Source of the DNA: Phycisphaerales bacterium
GTDB taxonomy: Bacteria; Planctomycetota; Phycisphaerae; Phycisphaerales; UBA1924
Length of the DNA stretch: 64,000 bases
NCBI GenBank assembly: GCA_026982335.1
Contig: JALSHH010000017.1
Span: 17,076-81,075, forward strand
Direction of reading: 5' to 3'
Made by a program: the position numbers and the translations under genes. Position 1 is the first letter of the stretch, and each line of letters opens with the position of its first letter. Below the pieces are notes generated by a model, which saw only the letters and a list, made by a program, of their open reading frames with translations, made no database searches and was not told the DNA's origin. Below are positions 8,901 to 17,714 of the stretch, in pieces.

Positions 8901-10488
8901 TCCGTCTCCGCTCTGAAGATTCAAGCACAAATCCATAGCTGCAAACAGCATACACAAGCCCAAACACCCCGAGCGAGCCGAGCATCCAAACCCAATCAAT
9001 TGATCGGCCAAGCTCCGCCGTAATACTTTGGGTGAATCCAAGATCGCCGATACGCCCGCCAGTTGCAAGCACGCTCAACGAACATGCAATCGCAATCCCA
9101 ACAGCAACCATTGGCTTTGTGAGTGCCAACAAAAGCGATGCAGGTTTGATGTGCAAGCACCGCCCCGCGATGATCGGAAGTCCAAAGAGGTGAACAACAA
9201 GCAGAACCAACGCGAAAATCGCGGGCGGAACATAGAGTATCATGGATTCCGGAAGCGTAAACATCAGCACGATCGAAACGATGGGAGCAAAGAGGCCGCC
9301 AGCAAATATCCACGGTGCGTAGGCTTTGACAAATCCAGCGCCGTAAAGAATAATGAGCCAAGTATCCGAGATCGCGCGTGCAGCGAGAGCGACCGAGAGA
9401 ATCCGCGACATATAAACCGCAACAGGCATCACGGTTTCATAGTCTTCGAGCGATCGCCCGACCCAAAGATCAAAGATCGGCCAGCCATAGACAAAGACGC
9501 CCGCAGCGGCGGGAAGTGTAATCATCGCAGCGAGTTTGGTCTGGATATTAATCAGCTTCTGGAGTTGCTTGCGCGATTCTTCCGAATCGTCACCAGAAGC
9601 CAGCCGGGCACTCACCGCATCAGACCCAAACTGCACACCAGTGGTCACCATGCGAATATAGGCGACAAACCGAAACCCGATCCCCCAAGCAGCATTGACA
9701 AGTGCACCAAAAAAGAGGTTGAGCAGCAACGGAGGGATCATCTCGTGAAGATTCATTGCGACCTGCACGCCGGTGTTCCACGAGAAAGTAGAGAAAACCT
9801 GCGAGCGCGCATCTTTGTCGCTTCCTTTGATACGAAACTTGAGCCGATGATCCGATCGAATCATGATCCACGAAGCGATTAACAGCCCCAGAGAGGCGAT
9901 CCCTCCCCATGTGATGCCGTGGAGCGCAAGCCCGAGCGCCGGATCGTCGATCGCGATCACATACCCGAGTATCAACACCGAGAGAATGTTGCCTGTGCGC
10001 ACGCCGATGTACCAAATATTGTATTCAATGAATCGCTCTTTGACGAGATACATGTTGAACATCGGTGCCAGAAGAATCATGGCTGCGGTATAGAGCCCGT
10101 GCCCGACAACAAACCAGCGGGCCGGTCCGATGAACTCATCTGGTATTTTGAAAAATGGGATCAGCGCAAAGACGACCCCAAAGCTGATGGTCGAGAGCAC
10201 GGTGCACCCGAGTGCGATGAGACAAATCGTGGCGTAACTCTTCCGGAAAGCCTCTTCGCCAGCATGGTGCGCCTGCCCGAGTTCTCGAACCAGAGATTGT
10301 TGAATGATTTGACGAAAAATCCCAGCAAGCCCGATATTGGCGCCCAAAAGGGAGATGATCCCAAAGGCAGCATCCCCGAGCCAACGAATCGTCAGCGGGA
10401 CGACAATGATTCCTAGAGTCAGCGTTGTGAAAAGCCTGGCGTAGTTTGAAAAAATGCGAACGATGCTTTTGCGAGACTCAGATGCCAT
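8872..10488 (-). CDS. Polysaccharide flippase (Wzx/MATE-like oligosaccharide translocase)
   Basis: The 538-residue product has 12-14 predicted hydrophobic helices. The N-terminal pattern (NYARLFTTLTLGIIVVPLTI...LGDAAFGI) is typical of polysaccharide-biosynthesis flippases of the MOP superfamily. These proteins turn undecaprenyl-linked oligosaccharides across the inner membrane. The ATG at 10488 is preceded by AGGAG with eight-base spacing, so it is preferred over the ATG at 10509. It is divergent from the O-antigen ligase-like gene at 10615, with about 125 bp between them. Flippase plus polymerase plus glycosyltransferases suggests a Wzx/Wzy-type export route, although no Wza/Wzc-type secretion genes lie in the window. 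Confidence 0.85.
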   Translation of the reverse strand: MASESRKSIVRIFSNYARLFTTLTLGIIVVPLTIRWLGDAAFGIISLLGANIGLAGIFRQIIQQSLVRELGQAHHAGEEAFRKSYATICLIALGCTVLSTISFGVVFALIPFFKIPDEFIGPARWFVVGHGLYTAAMILLAPMFNMYLVKERFIEYNIWYIGVRTGNILSVLILGYVIAIDDPALGLALHGITWGGIASLGLLIASWIMIRSDHRLKFRIKGSDKDARSQVFSTFSWNTGVQVAMNLHEMIPPLLLNLFFGALVNAAWGIGFRFVAYIRMVTTGVQFGSDAVSARLASGDDSEESRKQLQKLINIQTKLAAMITLPAAAGVFVYGWPIFDLWVGRSLEDYETVMPVAVYMSRILSVALAARAISDTWLIILYGAGFVKAYAPWIFAGGLFAPIVSIVLMFTLPESMILYVPPAIFALVLLVVHLFGLPIIAGRCLHIKPASLLLALTKPMVAVGIAIACSLSVLATGGRIGDLGFTQSITAELGRSIDWVWMLGSLGVFGLVYAVCSYGFVLESSERRRIMNLVRRRS

Positions 10489-10614
10489 TGGATATACTCC
10501 TGCCATCACAGTATTCTTGATGATGTCTGTAAATTCGGATGAACTCTATACAAACTTCAACCGATAATAATCTGATATTCGACCCGTGAAACCGATAAAT
10601 CCCCGCAGGTGTCT

Positions 10615-11964
10615 ATGCCAGTTCCAATTCTCATAGCCTTGATTTCCTTTGGGTTGATCGCCGGGTTGATTTATCTTCTGGGGTTGACAAAGAAATGGGG
10701 CATACTGCTCCCCTTTGCGGGAATGATGCTCTTTTCTTCGATGGCCTTGCCATTGACCTGGAATGATCGCTTGAACCCAACGGTTTGGCTCCCGCTTCAA
10801 TCAACCCGGTCCTCGCTATTCTTCGCTTCTGGAATTGCTGCCACGCTCGTTGTTTTGTTTCAAATCAACCGTATGCGAGGAAAACATATTTCTGTTTCTG
10901 CCTATATACTCTTCTTTATTGGGCTCTACGGGGCTCTGCTTCGGTTTGTTCATGGCGATGCCGCCGATGGTGCATTCTCAGTCGTTTTCACACTCTTCAC
11001 CCTCACCCCGCTCTTGCTTGCCGCTGCGATCGTCATTGATGAATTCCAAGACCTTCGTTTGATCTTTCGTTCAATCGCATTGGTCAACATCGCATGGGTT
11101 GGCATGGTCTTTGTCCAAATCGCGGTCAATCCCAAGTTTGTTATGCAAGGCAATGAGTACCGATTTGTCGGGCTTCTTTCAAACCCACAGCACTCCGGCG
11201 TGCTGATGGCGTTTCTTTGTGTGATCGTACTCTGGCTATTGCTCAATGATCAGCGAAAATACAAAATCATCTTCATCGGATTGTTGAGCATTAATGGGCT
11301 GCTTCTGCTCTGGACTGGATCGAGAACTGGGCTTGGCATGGCGGTCATCGGCACCAGCGCTGTGCTCTACAGCAGGGCAGGACGAGCAATTCTGCTACTC
11401 CCACTTGTAGGAATTCTGGGATATATCAGTCTGAAAATCATGGTTGATGTGGTTGGTATAGACCTTGGGTTTGAGCGGATGGCAAGCACAGAAAACACCC
11501 GAACAGATGCGTGGCTTATGCTTATTGAAACGGCAAAGGAAAGCCCGCTCTTTGGCGTTGGCATGGGAGAGATGGATCGAAGCGAAAATAGCTGGCTCTA
11601 TGGATATGCCTCGTACGGCATCGGCATGCTCATCCTTCTGCTCCTCATGACCTTTGTTTCGATGGTCGAAATTGCCAAATCCATCAAATATCGATTTACT
11701 ATGCCTCACGAGTATCGTCCGTACCTCGATGTGCTTATCGGAATCATGCTCATGTATTATGCGGGTGCTGTGCTTGAGGGATACATGATCTCGCGAGTAT
11801 CAGTGACCATATGCGTGTTTATGGTTGCCTCTGTCGCCAATATCAATATCCGAAAACTCGCAGTCCAAAATCATGATTACGCGTACGACGAAAACTTATA
11901 CGAAGAATATTCGCACCAAGACTCATCAAATAAATATGACGACTACGACCACAGCGATCGTTAA
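10615..11964 (+). CDS. O-antigen ligase/polymerase-like membrane protein with tyrosine-rich tail
   Basis: A 449-residue protein with about ten transmembrane segments. A long periplasmic loop follows the TGSRTGLGMAVIG segment and includes a GVGMGE motif near the end, as in Wzy/WaaL-type (O-antigen ligase domain) proteins. These polymerise or ligate lipid-linked glycans in the periplasm. The last 30 or so residues form a hydrophilic tail with six tyrosines among Asp, Glu, His and Ser. This is unusual for the family, though it recalls tyrosine-rich tails of exopolysaccharide regulators. GTG 10609 is an alternative in-frame start. The polymerase-or-ligase choice cannot be made from sequence alone. 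Confidence 0.78.
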   Translation: MPVPILIALISFGLIAGLIYLLGLTKKWGILLPFAGMMLFSSMALPLTWNDRLNPTVWLPLQSTRSSLFFASGIAATLVVLFQINRMRGKHISVSAYILFFIGLYGALLRFVHGDAADGAFSVVFTLFTLTPLLLAAAIVIDEFQDLRLIFRSIALVNIAWVGMVFVQIAVNPKFVMQGNEYRFVGLLSNPQHSGVLMAFLCVIVLWLLLNDQRKYKIIFIGLLSINGLLLLWTGSRTGLGMAVIGTSAVLYSRAGRAILLLPLVGILGYISLKIMVDVVGIDLGFERMASTENTRTDAWLMLIETAKESPLFGVGMGEMDRSENSWLYGYASYGIGMLILLLLMTFVSMVEIAKSIKYRFTMPHEYRPYLDVLIGIMLMYYAGAVLEGYMISRVSVTICVFMVASVANINIRKLAVQNHDYAYDENLYEEYSHQDSSNKYDDYDHSDR

Positions 11965-12033
11965 CATCGCCCTACCCATCGCATAGTTCGCGCAAAGAGC
12001 TCGTATACAGGATTCCGTTTTATGCCCGGATGT

Positions 12034-13191
12034 TCACCCACCGCTCGCGCGAATATAAAACTGTTCAAACTCTTTGATGATCTTGTCTGGGTGCATTTGG
12101 TCAAATATCCACGCACGCCCAGCCTGCCCGCGGGCTTTGAGGGCTTCTTTATCACTCGTAAGCCCAGCAATGGTATCGGCAATCGAACGATCCTTCTGCT
12201 CACAAATCGACGCTTGCGCCTGATCTTGAAGCTCAGGCCAAGTATCGACCCCTTTGGTCGTGACGATCGTCGTACCCGCTGCAAGCGACTCGTAAAGCAC
12301 AAATCCAAAATTTTCCTGACTCGTAGGCAATACGAACAAATCGGCTGCCTGATAGAGCGATACTTTCTCATCACCGACAACCAGACCCAGAAACGCGACC
12401 TCATCTTCAAGTCCAAGCTCTTTGATCAAAGCCTTGAGTGATGCTTCGTATGACTTGTCGCCATCACCTGCAATCAATAACCGGTGCGGGTTCCCCTGGT
12501 CACGAAGAATCTTCACCGCCCGGATCAGGTGCTCGACACCTTTTTTGTAATGCAGACGCGAGAGGTACAGCAAGACCGGATCGCCCGTATCGAACATCGG
12601 GAATTTTTCACGGGCGATCTTTTCGCCGGGCATCTTCTCGTAGGGATCAAGATTGAGCAGGTTGGGAATCACGATTCCCTGCGTGCCCGGGAACCATTTC
12701 TTTGATTGCGCCAACTCGCCCTCTGCGGTGCTGTGGATCAGGGCGGCGCTGTTGAGCATCTTTGAACCGCCGGTCTTGAGATAGAACAGCTTCTTGGCCC
12801 GACGTTGATCCATACACCAATCGTCGAGCATCCCGCGCAACGAAATCACATAAGGCACGCCCGCCTGACGAGACATCCTCGTCACACGCCTTGCCAACGG
12901 CGTCCACAACCCATGCGCATGCACAACATCCGCCTGGGCGATCCCATCGGCAATAAGCTTCTTCTGCGCAGCAGGGGCATACATCCCCGTCGCATACTCT
13001 TTTCCCAACTCAATGGTGCATGGATTATTCTGTGGATTTGATCGCCACGCTGAGGGCGCGTCGGTATCTTCTTGGGTGATGATGCTCACGCGGTGCCCAC
13101 GCTGGGCGAGCTTGGTGCTCAGGTCGATGATCGCACGAACCGGGCCGCCGCTGGAAAAGTTGAGGTTTCGAATGGAGTGAACGATGTTCAT
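12034..13191 (-). CDS. Glycosyltransferase family 4 protein
   Basis: A 385-residue GT-B fold retaining glycosyltransferase. The N-terminal domain starts with the family pattern for donor/acceptor domains (SSGGPVRAIIDLSTKLAQRGH) and contains HAHGLW. The C-terminal GT1 domain has YLSRLHYKKGVEHLIRA, the nucleotide-sugar binding LLIAGDGD, and the E-x7-E-type motif in SQENFGFVLYESLAAG. Its start overlaps the stop of the upstream GT2 gene by four bases (ATGA), indicating translational coupling in the operon 15419 to 12034. Donor and acceptor sugars are unknown. It probably adds one residue to the lipid-linked exopolysaccharide repeat. Confidence 0.92.
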   Translation of the reverse strand: MNIVHSIRNLNFSSGGPVRAIIDLSTKLAQRGHRVSIITQEDTDAPSAWRSNPQNNPCTIELGKEYATGMYAPAAQKKLIADGIAQADVVHAHGLWTPLARRVTRMSRQAGVPYVISLRGMLDDWCMDQRRAKKLFYLKTGGSKMLNSAALIHSTAEGELAQSKKWFPGTQGIVIPNLLNLDPYEKMPGEKIAREKFPMFDTGDPVLLYLSRLHYKKGVEHLIRAVKILRDQGNPHRLLIAGDGDKSYEASLKALIKELGLEDEVAFLGLVVGDEKVSLYQAADLFVLPTSQENFGFVLYESLAAGTTIVTTKGVDTWPELQDQAQASICEQKDRSIADTIAGLTSDKEALKARGQAGRAWIFDQMHPDKIIKEFEQFYIRASGG

Positions 13192-14111
13192 GTATGATCC
13201 GCTGTGTCAGGCTGGGCCTTGTGATTGGCTGATACTTGATAGGCAAGCTTATCACCACGATCTACTGCGGTCAGATCGGGCCGATTGAGCTCGCGCACTT
13301 TGAGCACGATCATATACTCGTACATCGCCTGCAATCGGCAATAAGTCCACCCGGCTCGCCCATCGAGAAACCCCCGCCCGAGCACGAACATATATACAAA
13401 CTTGAGCGTAGGGCGCATCGGCATCCGGAACGAGATGTTCTTGAGCTCGAGCCGACGGGTGTTGCGATCGGCAGCAAACAGGTTCCCGATCTTGACCGGA
13501 GTCTCCCTGAGCGCCCGCACGGTTTCGATTGCTTCATAGCTCGAATACCGATTATGACGATCGATCCACTCGTGAATACCCTTGGAAAAGTTGTAGTGGA
13601 CGAAGTGCTCTTTGAGATACCCAATCTCACCTTGGACCATCGGCACCGGATTGGCATCGCGCGCAAAGCGAATATGAGGCGGCTGAAAAAACCGCATAAT
13701 GTTCCCAGGCCGCATCGCGTGCTTGAGCCACTTGCCTCGAAAAATATTCTTGCGCCCACAGTAATACGCGACCGGATCGTTACCCTCTTTCGAGCACTTG
13801 CCCGCATCCCAATCGGCTGCGATTGCCTCAATTTCGCTGCGCAACTCGGGCGTCATCCGTTCGTCAGCATCAAGATAAAACACCCACCGATATTTGAACT
13901 CGATGTTTTCCATCGCCCAGTTCTGATGATTGCCCCGCCCGTCGTAAGCTCGCTCGAACCACCGCGCACCAGCAGCTTCGCTGATCTCCTTGGTCCGATC
14001 CGTCGAGAGTGAATCGAGCACGACAATGTCGTCCGCCCACGAAACCGATTCGAGCAACCCAGGGAGGTTGTCTTCTTCGTTGAGCGTCTGGATAAAAATC
14101 GAAATACTCAT
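13188..14111 (-). CDS. Glycosyltransferase family 2 protein (WaaE/KdtX-like)
   Basis: A 307-residue inverting GT-A glycosyltransferase. It begins SISIFIQTLNEEDNLPGLL and carries the D-x-D metal motif in FYLDADER. The motif ADDIVVLDSLSTDRT is typical of the WaaE-type subgroup that adds hexoses to LPS core or exopolysaccharide. The open frame runs upstream to 14426, but the ATG at 14111 gives the correct N-terminus and overlaps the preceding acetyltransferase stop by four bases. The start of the next gene overlaps its own stop, so the genes are translationally coupled. It acts at the cytoplasmic face of the membrane. Confidence 0.9.
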   Translation of the reverse strand: MSISIFIQTLNEEDNLPGLLESVSWADDIVVLDSLSTDRTKEISEAAGARWFERAYDGRGNHQNWAMENIEFKYRWVFYLDADERMTPELRSEIEAIAADWDAGKCSKEGNDPVAYYCGRKNIFRGKWLKHAMRPGNIMRFFQPPHIRFARDANPVPMVQGEIGYLKEHFVHYNFSKGIHEWIDRHNRYSSYEAIETVRALRETPVKIGNLFAADRNTRRLELKNISFRMPMRPTLKFVYMFVLGRGFLDGRAGWTYCRLQAMYEYMIVLKVRELNRPDLTAVDRGDKLAYQVSANHKAQPDTADHT

Positions 14112-14674
14112 CCGCTGCCCACCTTCTCTGGCGCATCCTTGAGCACCCGATCTCGGATTGGCTTGGCCGGCGTACCAACACAGACCTTCCACGCGGGCAA
14201 GTCGGTAAACACGCTCGACCGCGCTCCGACGACCGTGTGATCGCCGACACTCGTCCCAGGCCCAACAAATACATCGGCTGCGATCCAAACCCCCTCGCCG
14301 ATGACGATCGGCATGGGGGTCAAAGGGCGCTTGACAAGATCGAAGTCGTGCGTCGCGCCGCAAAGATACGAATATTGACTCACCGTCGAATGTTCGCCAA
14401 TACGAACCCGGGCAACGCAGTAGCAATCCACATCATCCGCCAGCGTCGCAAAGTCGCCCATCGTCAGATTCCAAGGCCCCCAGATCTTGGCCCTGGGATA
14501 CACCCGCGATTTCATCGTCACATCCGCACCAAAGAGCCTGAGCAGCATCGCACGCCAGCGATGACACGGACGCGGGCTCCACCGAAAGAGTGTTCCCTGC
14601 ACCAGGCCCCAGAGCACGCGCATCGCACGGTTCTTGATGCTGTGCGGGCTCGATATGGTCGGCCCCTTACCCAT
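14108..14674 (-). CDS. WcaF-like hexapeptide-repeat O-acetyltransferase (second of a tandem pair)
   Basis: A 188-residue left-handed beta-helix acetyltransferase. After a basic N-terminal segment, residues from about 60 onward form hexapeptide repeats, with the catalytic-type histidine in GATHDFD and a VVVGA-like stretch. It ends with VCVGTPAKPI, the usual WcaF C-terminal motif. Members acetylate sugars in colanic-acid-type polysaccharides using acetyl-CoA. It is clearly similar to the gene just upstream: both share RWRA-LLRLFGA, THDF and VCVG-PAKP. The upstream gene's stop overlaps this start by 8 bp. The pair probably arose by duplication and may modify different sugars or positions. Confidence 0.87.
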   Translation of the reverse strand: MGKGPTISSPHSIKNRAMRVLWGLVQGTLFRWSPRPCHRWRAMLLRLFGADVTMKSRVYPRAKIWGPWNLTMGDFATLADDVDCYCVARVRIGEHSTVSQYSYLCGATHDFDLVKRPLTPMPIVIGEGVWIAADVFVGPGTSVGDHTVVGARSSVFTDLPAWKVCVGTPAKPIRDRVLKDAPEKVGSG

Positions 14675-15419
14675 GCTGCCCAACCCTGGAATCAGTGGGG
14701 GACGCTGATGCGTCGTCGGGTTCAGGCGAGAGTGTTTCGCCGGTATCTGTATCCACCAACCGACGAGCCTTGACTGGTTTGGCTGGCGAACCAACACACA
14801 CCGTCCACTGAGGCAAATCACGCACCACATTGGCCCGCGCACCAACCACGACGCCGTCGCCGATGCGAATGCCTGGTGCAATATAGGTATCGGTTGCAAT
14901 CCAGCAATCTTCGCCGATATGCACCGGAATCCGAACCAACGGAAAATCAAGGCGTTCAAAATCGTGTGTTCCGGCGCAAACATGCACAAACTGACTCACA
15001 ATCGATCGGTCCCCGATGGTAATAGGCCCGAGCGAATACAGATACACCGCATCGCCGAGCTGGACATGATCGCCGATATCAAGATTCCAAGGCACCTCCA
15101 CACGCACCGTATTGCGAAGCAACTCGACCTGCCCAACCTTGGCACCAAAGAGCCTGAGCAAAAATGCCCGCCATCGGTCGGCCCGGCGGGGTGAAAACCG
15201 AAAAAGCGTCGCCTGCACCATATTCCAGATCAATCGGCGCACTTTTTCTCGCATACGGAAATGGCCAACAATCGTTCCTTGGGGCAATCCCTTGAGCGAA
15301 ATCGAATCCAGTGTGAGCCCCGCCGAACCGGCTGTCTGCACCCTTTTCACCCCTTTGGAGCCAGAATTTCGCCCCGCCCGAACATTATCGGACCTTGATT
15401 GTGATTCTTGTGCATTCAT
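14667..15419 (-). CDS. WcaF-like hexapeptide-repeat O-acetyltransferase (first of a tandem pair)
   Basis: A 250-residue paralogue of the next gene, with a longer N-terminal region (about 50 residues, polar and probably disordered) and a C-terminal acidic tail after the VCVGSPAKPV motif. The hexapeptide beta-helix covers roughly residues 95-225 and includes the catalytic-type histidine in AGTHDFE. It is the first gene of a four-gene minus-strand set (two acetyltransferases, GT2, GT4) in which every junction overlaps. The promoter must lie in the 15420-15525 gap shared with the divergent glycosyltransferase gene. Confidence 0.87.
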   Translation of the reverse strand: MNAQESQSRSDNVRAGRNSGSKGVKRVQTAGSAGLTLDSISLKGLPQGTIVGHFRMREKVRRLIWNMVQATLFRFSPRRADRWRAFLLRLFGAKVGQVELLRNTVRVEVPWNLDIGDHVQLGDAVYLYSLGPITIGDRSIVSQFVHVCAGTHDFERLDFPLVRIPVHIGEDCWIATDTYIAPGIRIGDGVVVGARANVVRDLPQWTVCVGSPAKPVKARRLVDTDTGETLSPEPDDASASPTDSRVGQHG

Positions 15420-15525
15420 GACCTGATCACTCTACTGTGTGCCTCCCTGACCGGTTCACTGTATCGGCCATTTCCCCCCCACGATGTATTCATGCCACCA
15501 AAGGAGCTTGAAGGAATCGCCGACT

Positions 15526-16929
15526 ATGCTCATACCTTCTCATTTGTCGCTGGAGGATGCTTTGCCAACAACCCGCGTGGTTATTCTGAATCAATATTAT
15601 GTCCCCGATGTCGCCTCGACCGGGCATCTTTTGCATGAACTCGCGGTCGAACTCGCCAAACTCGGTTTCGAAGTCGAAGTCCTCACCGGCCGCCCTTCCT
15701 ATGGCCCACCCGACACTTGGCAGGATTGCCCGCTTCGAGAGACCATCGATGATGTGAAAATCCATCGACTCAAAGTTGCCCGATTTGACAAAAATTTCCT
15801 CCCCGGCAGGGCATTCAACTACCTCACCTTCGTCATCCCGATGATCCTCACCATCCTCTTCACCTCGAAAAAGAGCACCGTCTACCTCTACACCACCAAT
15901 CCGCCATTCCTCGGCACGATCGGATGGTTCGTTTCGTTGTTCCGCAAACATCACTATGTCACCCTGCTCCATGACGCCCATCCGCAACTGGGCATCTGGG
16001 TCGGCACCTTCAAGAAAGGCTCGATGATCGAACGGGTATGGATGGCCCTCAACCGACGCAAATACAAACGCACCAAAGAAGCAATCGTCCTGTGCAGCGC
16101 AGCCAAAAAACTCGTCGCCAACACCTACCCAATCGCCCCCGAACATGTCCATGTCATCCCCAACTGGGCCGACGGCGACGCCCTTTTCCCAAAGCCCAAA
16201 GCCGAATCCCCAATCGCCCAACAAAACGGATTCATCGACGATTTCATCCTGCTCTACTCCGGCAACATGGGACTCTATTACGACTTCGACACCGTGCTCG
16301 AAGCCACCAAACTCCTCAAAGACGAACCCTTCAAACTCGTCCTTGTCGGCGGCGGAGGCAAACAATCTGCCATCGAAAATCACATCAAAGAACACAACAT
16401 GACCAATGTCGTCATGCTCCCCTACCAACCCTTCGAGCAACTCAACGATTCCTTCAACGCCTGCGATGCCTCGCTCGTCACCATCGCCAAAGGCATCGAA
16501 GGCATCAGCTTCCCGAGCAAACTCTACACCTCGCTCGCGGTCGGCAAGGCAATCGTCGCACTCTCCGAAGATTGGTCTGAACTCCGAAAGATCGTCGAAC
16601 ACAACAACTGCGGCGTCTGGTCGGCCCTAGGCGACGCCCAAGGACTCGCCGACCAACTCCGCGAACTCATTCATAATAAAGCCAAAACCCAAGCAATGGG
16701 ACAAAACGCCCGCACCGTCTTCGATAAAGGCTATACCCGTCAGGTCTGTGCTGCCAAATACGCCGAGGTACTCAAACTCGCCGACCCACAGTTTTCCGCT
16801 GATGAAACCGCACGGCGCCGCGAACAACTCGCCAAATGGCTCGCCCGCGGCGCAGCCATTGTCGATATCGACCAACCCAACCAAACAAATCAGCCCAAAG
16901 CTCGTACGCCCGCTGGAGACCAATCGTGA
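15526..16929 (+). CDS. Glycosyltransferase family 4 protein (WcaI/WbuB-like)
   Basis: A 467-residue GT-B glycosyltransferase. The N-terminus VVILNQYYVPDVASTGHLL and the segment VLTGRPSYG match the WcaI/WbuB-type subgroup, which adds fucose or amino sugars in colanic acid and O-antigen synthesis. The GT1 domain shows LLYSGNMGLYYDF, LVLVGGGGK and the phosphate-binding SFPSKLYTSLAVGKAI. ATG 15484 is in frame, but AAGGA lies about ten bases before ATG 15526, so I chose that start. The gene overlaps the following formyltransferase at a GTGA junction. Codons here are strongly C-ended compared with genes near 50 kb. Confidence 0.9.
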   Translation: MLIPSHLSLEDALPTTRVVILNQYYVPDVASTGHLLHELAVELAKLGFEVEVLTGRPSYGPPDTWQDCPLRETIDDVKIHRLKVARFDKNFLPGRAFNYLTFVIPMILTILFTSKKSTVYLYTTNPPFLGTIGWFVSLFRKHHYVTLLHDAHPQLGIWVGTFKKGSMIERVWMALNRRKYKRTKEAIVLCSAAKKLVANTYPIAPEHVHVIPNWADGDALFPKPKAESPIAQQNGFIDDFILLYSGNMGLYYDFDTVLEATKLLKDEPFKLVLVGGGGKQSAIENHIKEHNMTNVVMLPYQPFEQLNDSFNACDASLVTIAKGIEGISFPSKLYTSLAVGKAIVALSEDWSELRKIVEHNNCGVWSALGDAQGLADQLRELIHNKAKTQAMGQNARTVFDKGYTRQVCAAKYAEVLKLADPQFSADETARRREQLAKWLARGAAIVDIDQPNQTNQPKARTPAGDQS

Positions 16930-17702
16930 ACAACATCGACGATCGAAAACTCAAGCTCGTCTTTGTCACCGAAGACGATCCGCTCTATGTCATCCGATTC
17001 TTCGAGATTTTCTTCGATGAGTACCCAGCCGACCAGATCGAAATCATCGGCGTCTCCGTCCAAGAAGCCTTTCACGAACCCAAGTGGAAGACCGCCAAAC
17101 GCATCTTCAACTTCTACGGGCCCATCGACTTCTTCAAACTCCTCGCCCGCTATTTCAAGGCCAAAATCCGAGGCGATTCGATCGTCAAACTTGCCAAAGA
17201 GAAAAACCTGCCGATCATCGAGTGCAGCTCGGTCAATGATCCGGACTACATTGCCAAACTCAAGGACCTCGAACCCGACATCGTGGCATCGGTCGCTGCT
17301 CCAGAAATTTTCAAGAAGGGCATCCTCTCTGTGCCCACACTCGGGTGCATCAATATTCATTCAGGCAAACTCCCAATCTACCGAGGCATGATGCCCAACT
17401 TCTGGCAACTCCTCCACGGCGAAAAACACGCCGTCGTCACCGTGCACGAAATGGTCGAAAAACTCGACGCCGGCGATATCCTCGGGACCATCAACTGGCC
17501 TTTGCACGACAACGATTCACTCGATCGCGTCATCACCGGCACCAAGCAAGACGGTGCCCGACTGATGATGGAAATCATCCTCAAGATGAAAGCTGGCGAA
17601 GCCGTCGCCGAGCCCTTGGATATGAGCAACAAAAAATACTTCCGCTTCCCCCAGCGCAAAGATGTCAAAGCCTTCCGAAAACGCGGGCATAAAATGATCT
17701 AA
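16926..17702 (+). CDS. Formyltransferase-family protein (possible sugar N-formyltransferase)
   Basis: A 258-residue member of the formyltransferase fold, which moves the formyl group of N10-formyltetrahydrofolate. The motif NIHSGKLPIYRG supplies the catalytic asparagine and histidine, and LDAGDIL supplies the aspartate of the family triad. It lacks the C-terminal tRNA-binding domain of methionyl-tRNA formyltransferase. Being in a polysaccharide operon, it is more likely to formylate an amino sugar nucleotide. GTG 16926 overlaps the stop of the upstream glycosyltransferase and is preceded by GGAG with seven-base spacing, which fixes the start. The frame extends further upstream inside the previous gene but without support. 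Confidence 0.85.
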   Translation: MNNIDDRKLKLVFVTEDDPLYVIRFFEIFFDEYPADQIEIIGVSVQEAFHEPKWKTAKRIFNFYGPIDFFKLLARYFKAKIRGDSIVKLAKEKNLPIIECSSVNDPDYIAKLKDLEPDIVASVAAPEIFKKGILSVPTLGCINIHSGKLPIYRGMMPNFWQLLHGEKHAVVTVHEMVEKLDAGDILGTINWPLHDNDSLDRVITGTKQDGARLMMEIILKMKAGEAVAEPLDMSNKKYFRFPQRKDVKAFRKRGHKMI

Positions 17703-17714
17703 GCGAGCGACTAC

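Noticed and set aside
9028..9882. 284-residue plus-strand open frame inside the flippase gene
   Set aside because: Antisense to a gene with clear flippase character and low-complexity polar composition; no ribosome-binding site.
15490..16602. 370-residue minus-strand open frame inside the WcaI-like glycosyltransferase gene
   Set aside because: It is antisense to a clear GT4 gene, is rich in Gly, Asp and Glu expected from the complement of C-rich codons, and has no recognised domain.
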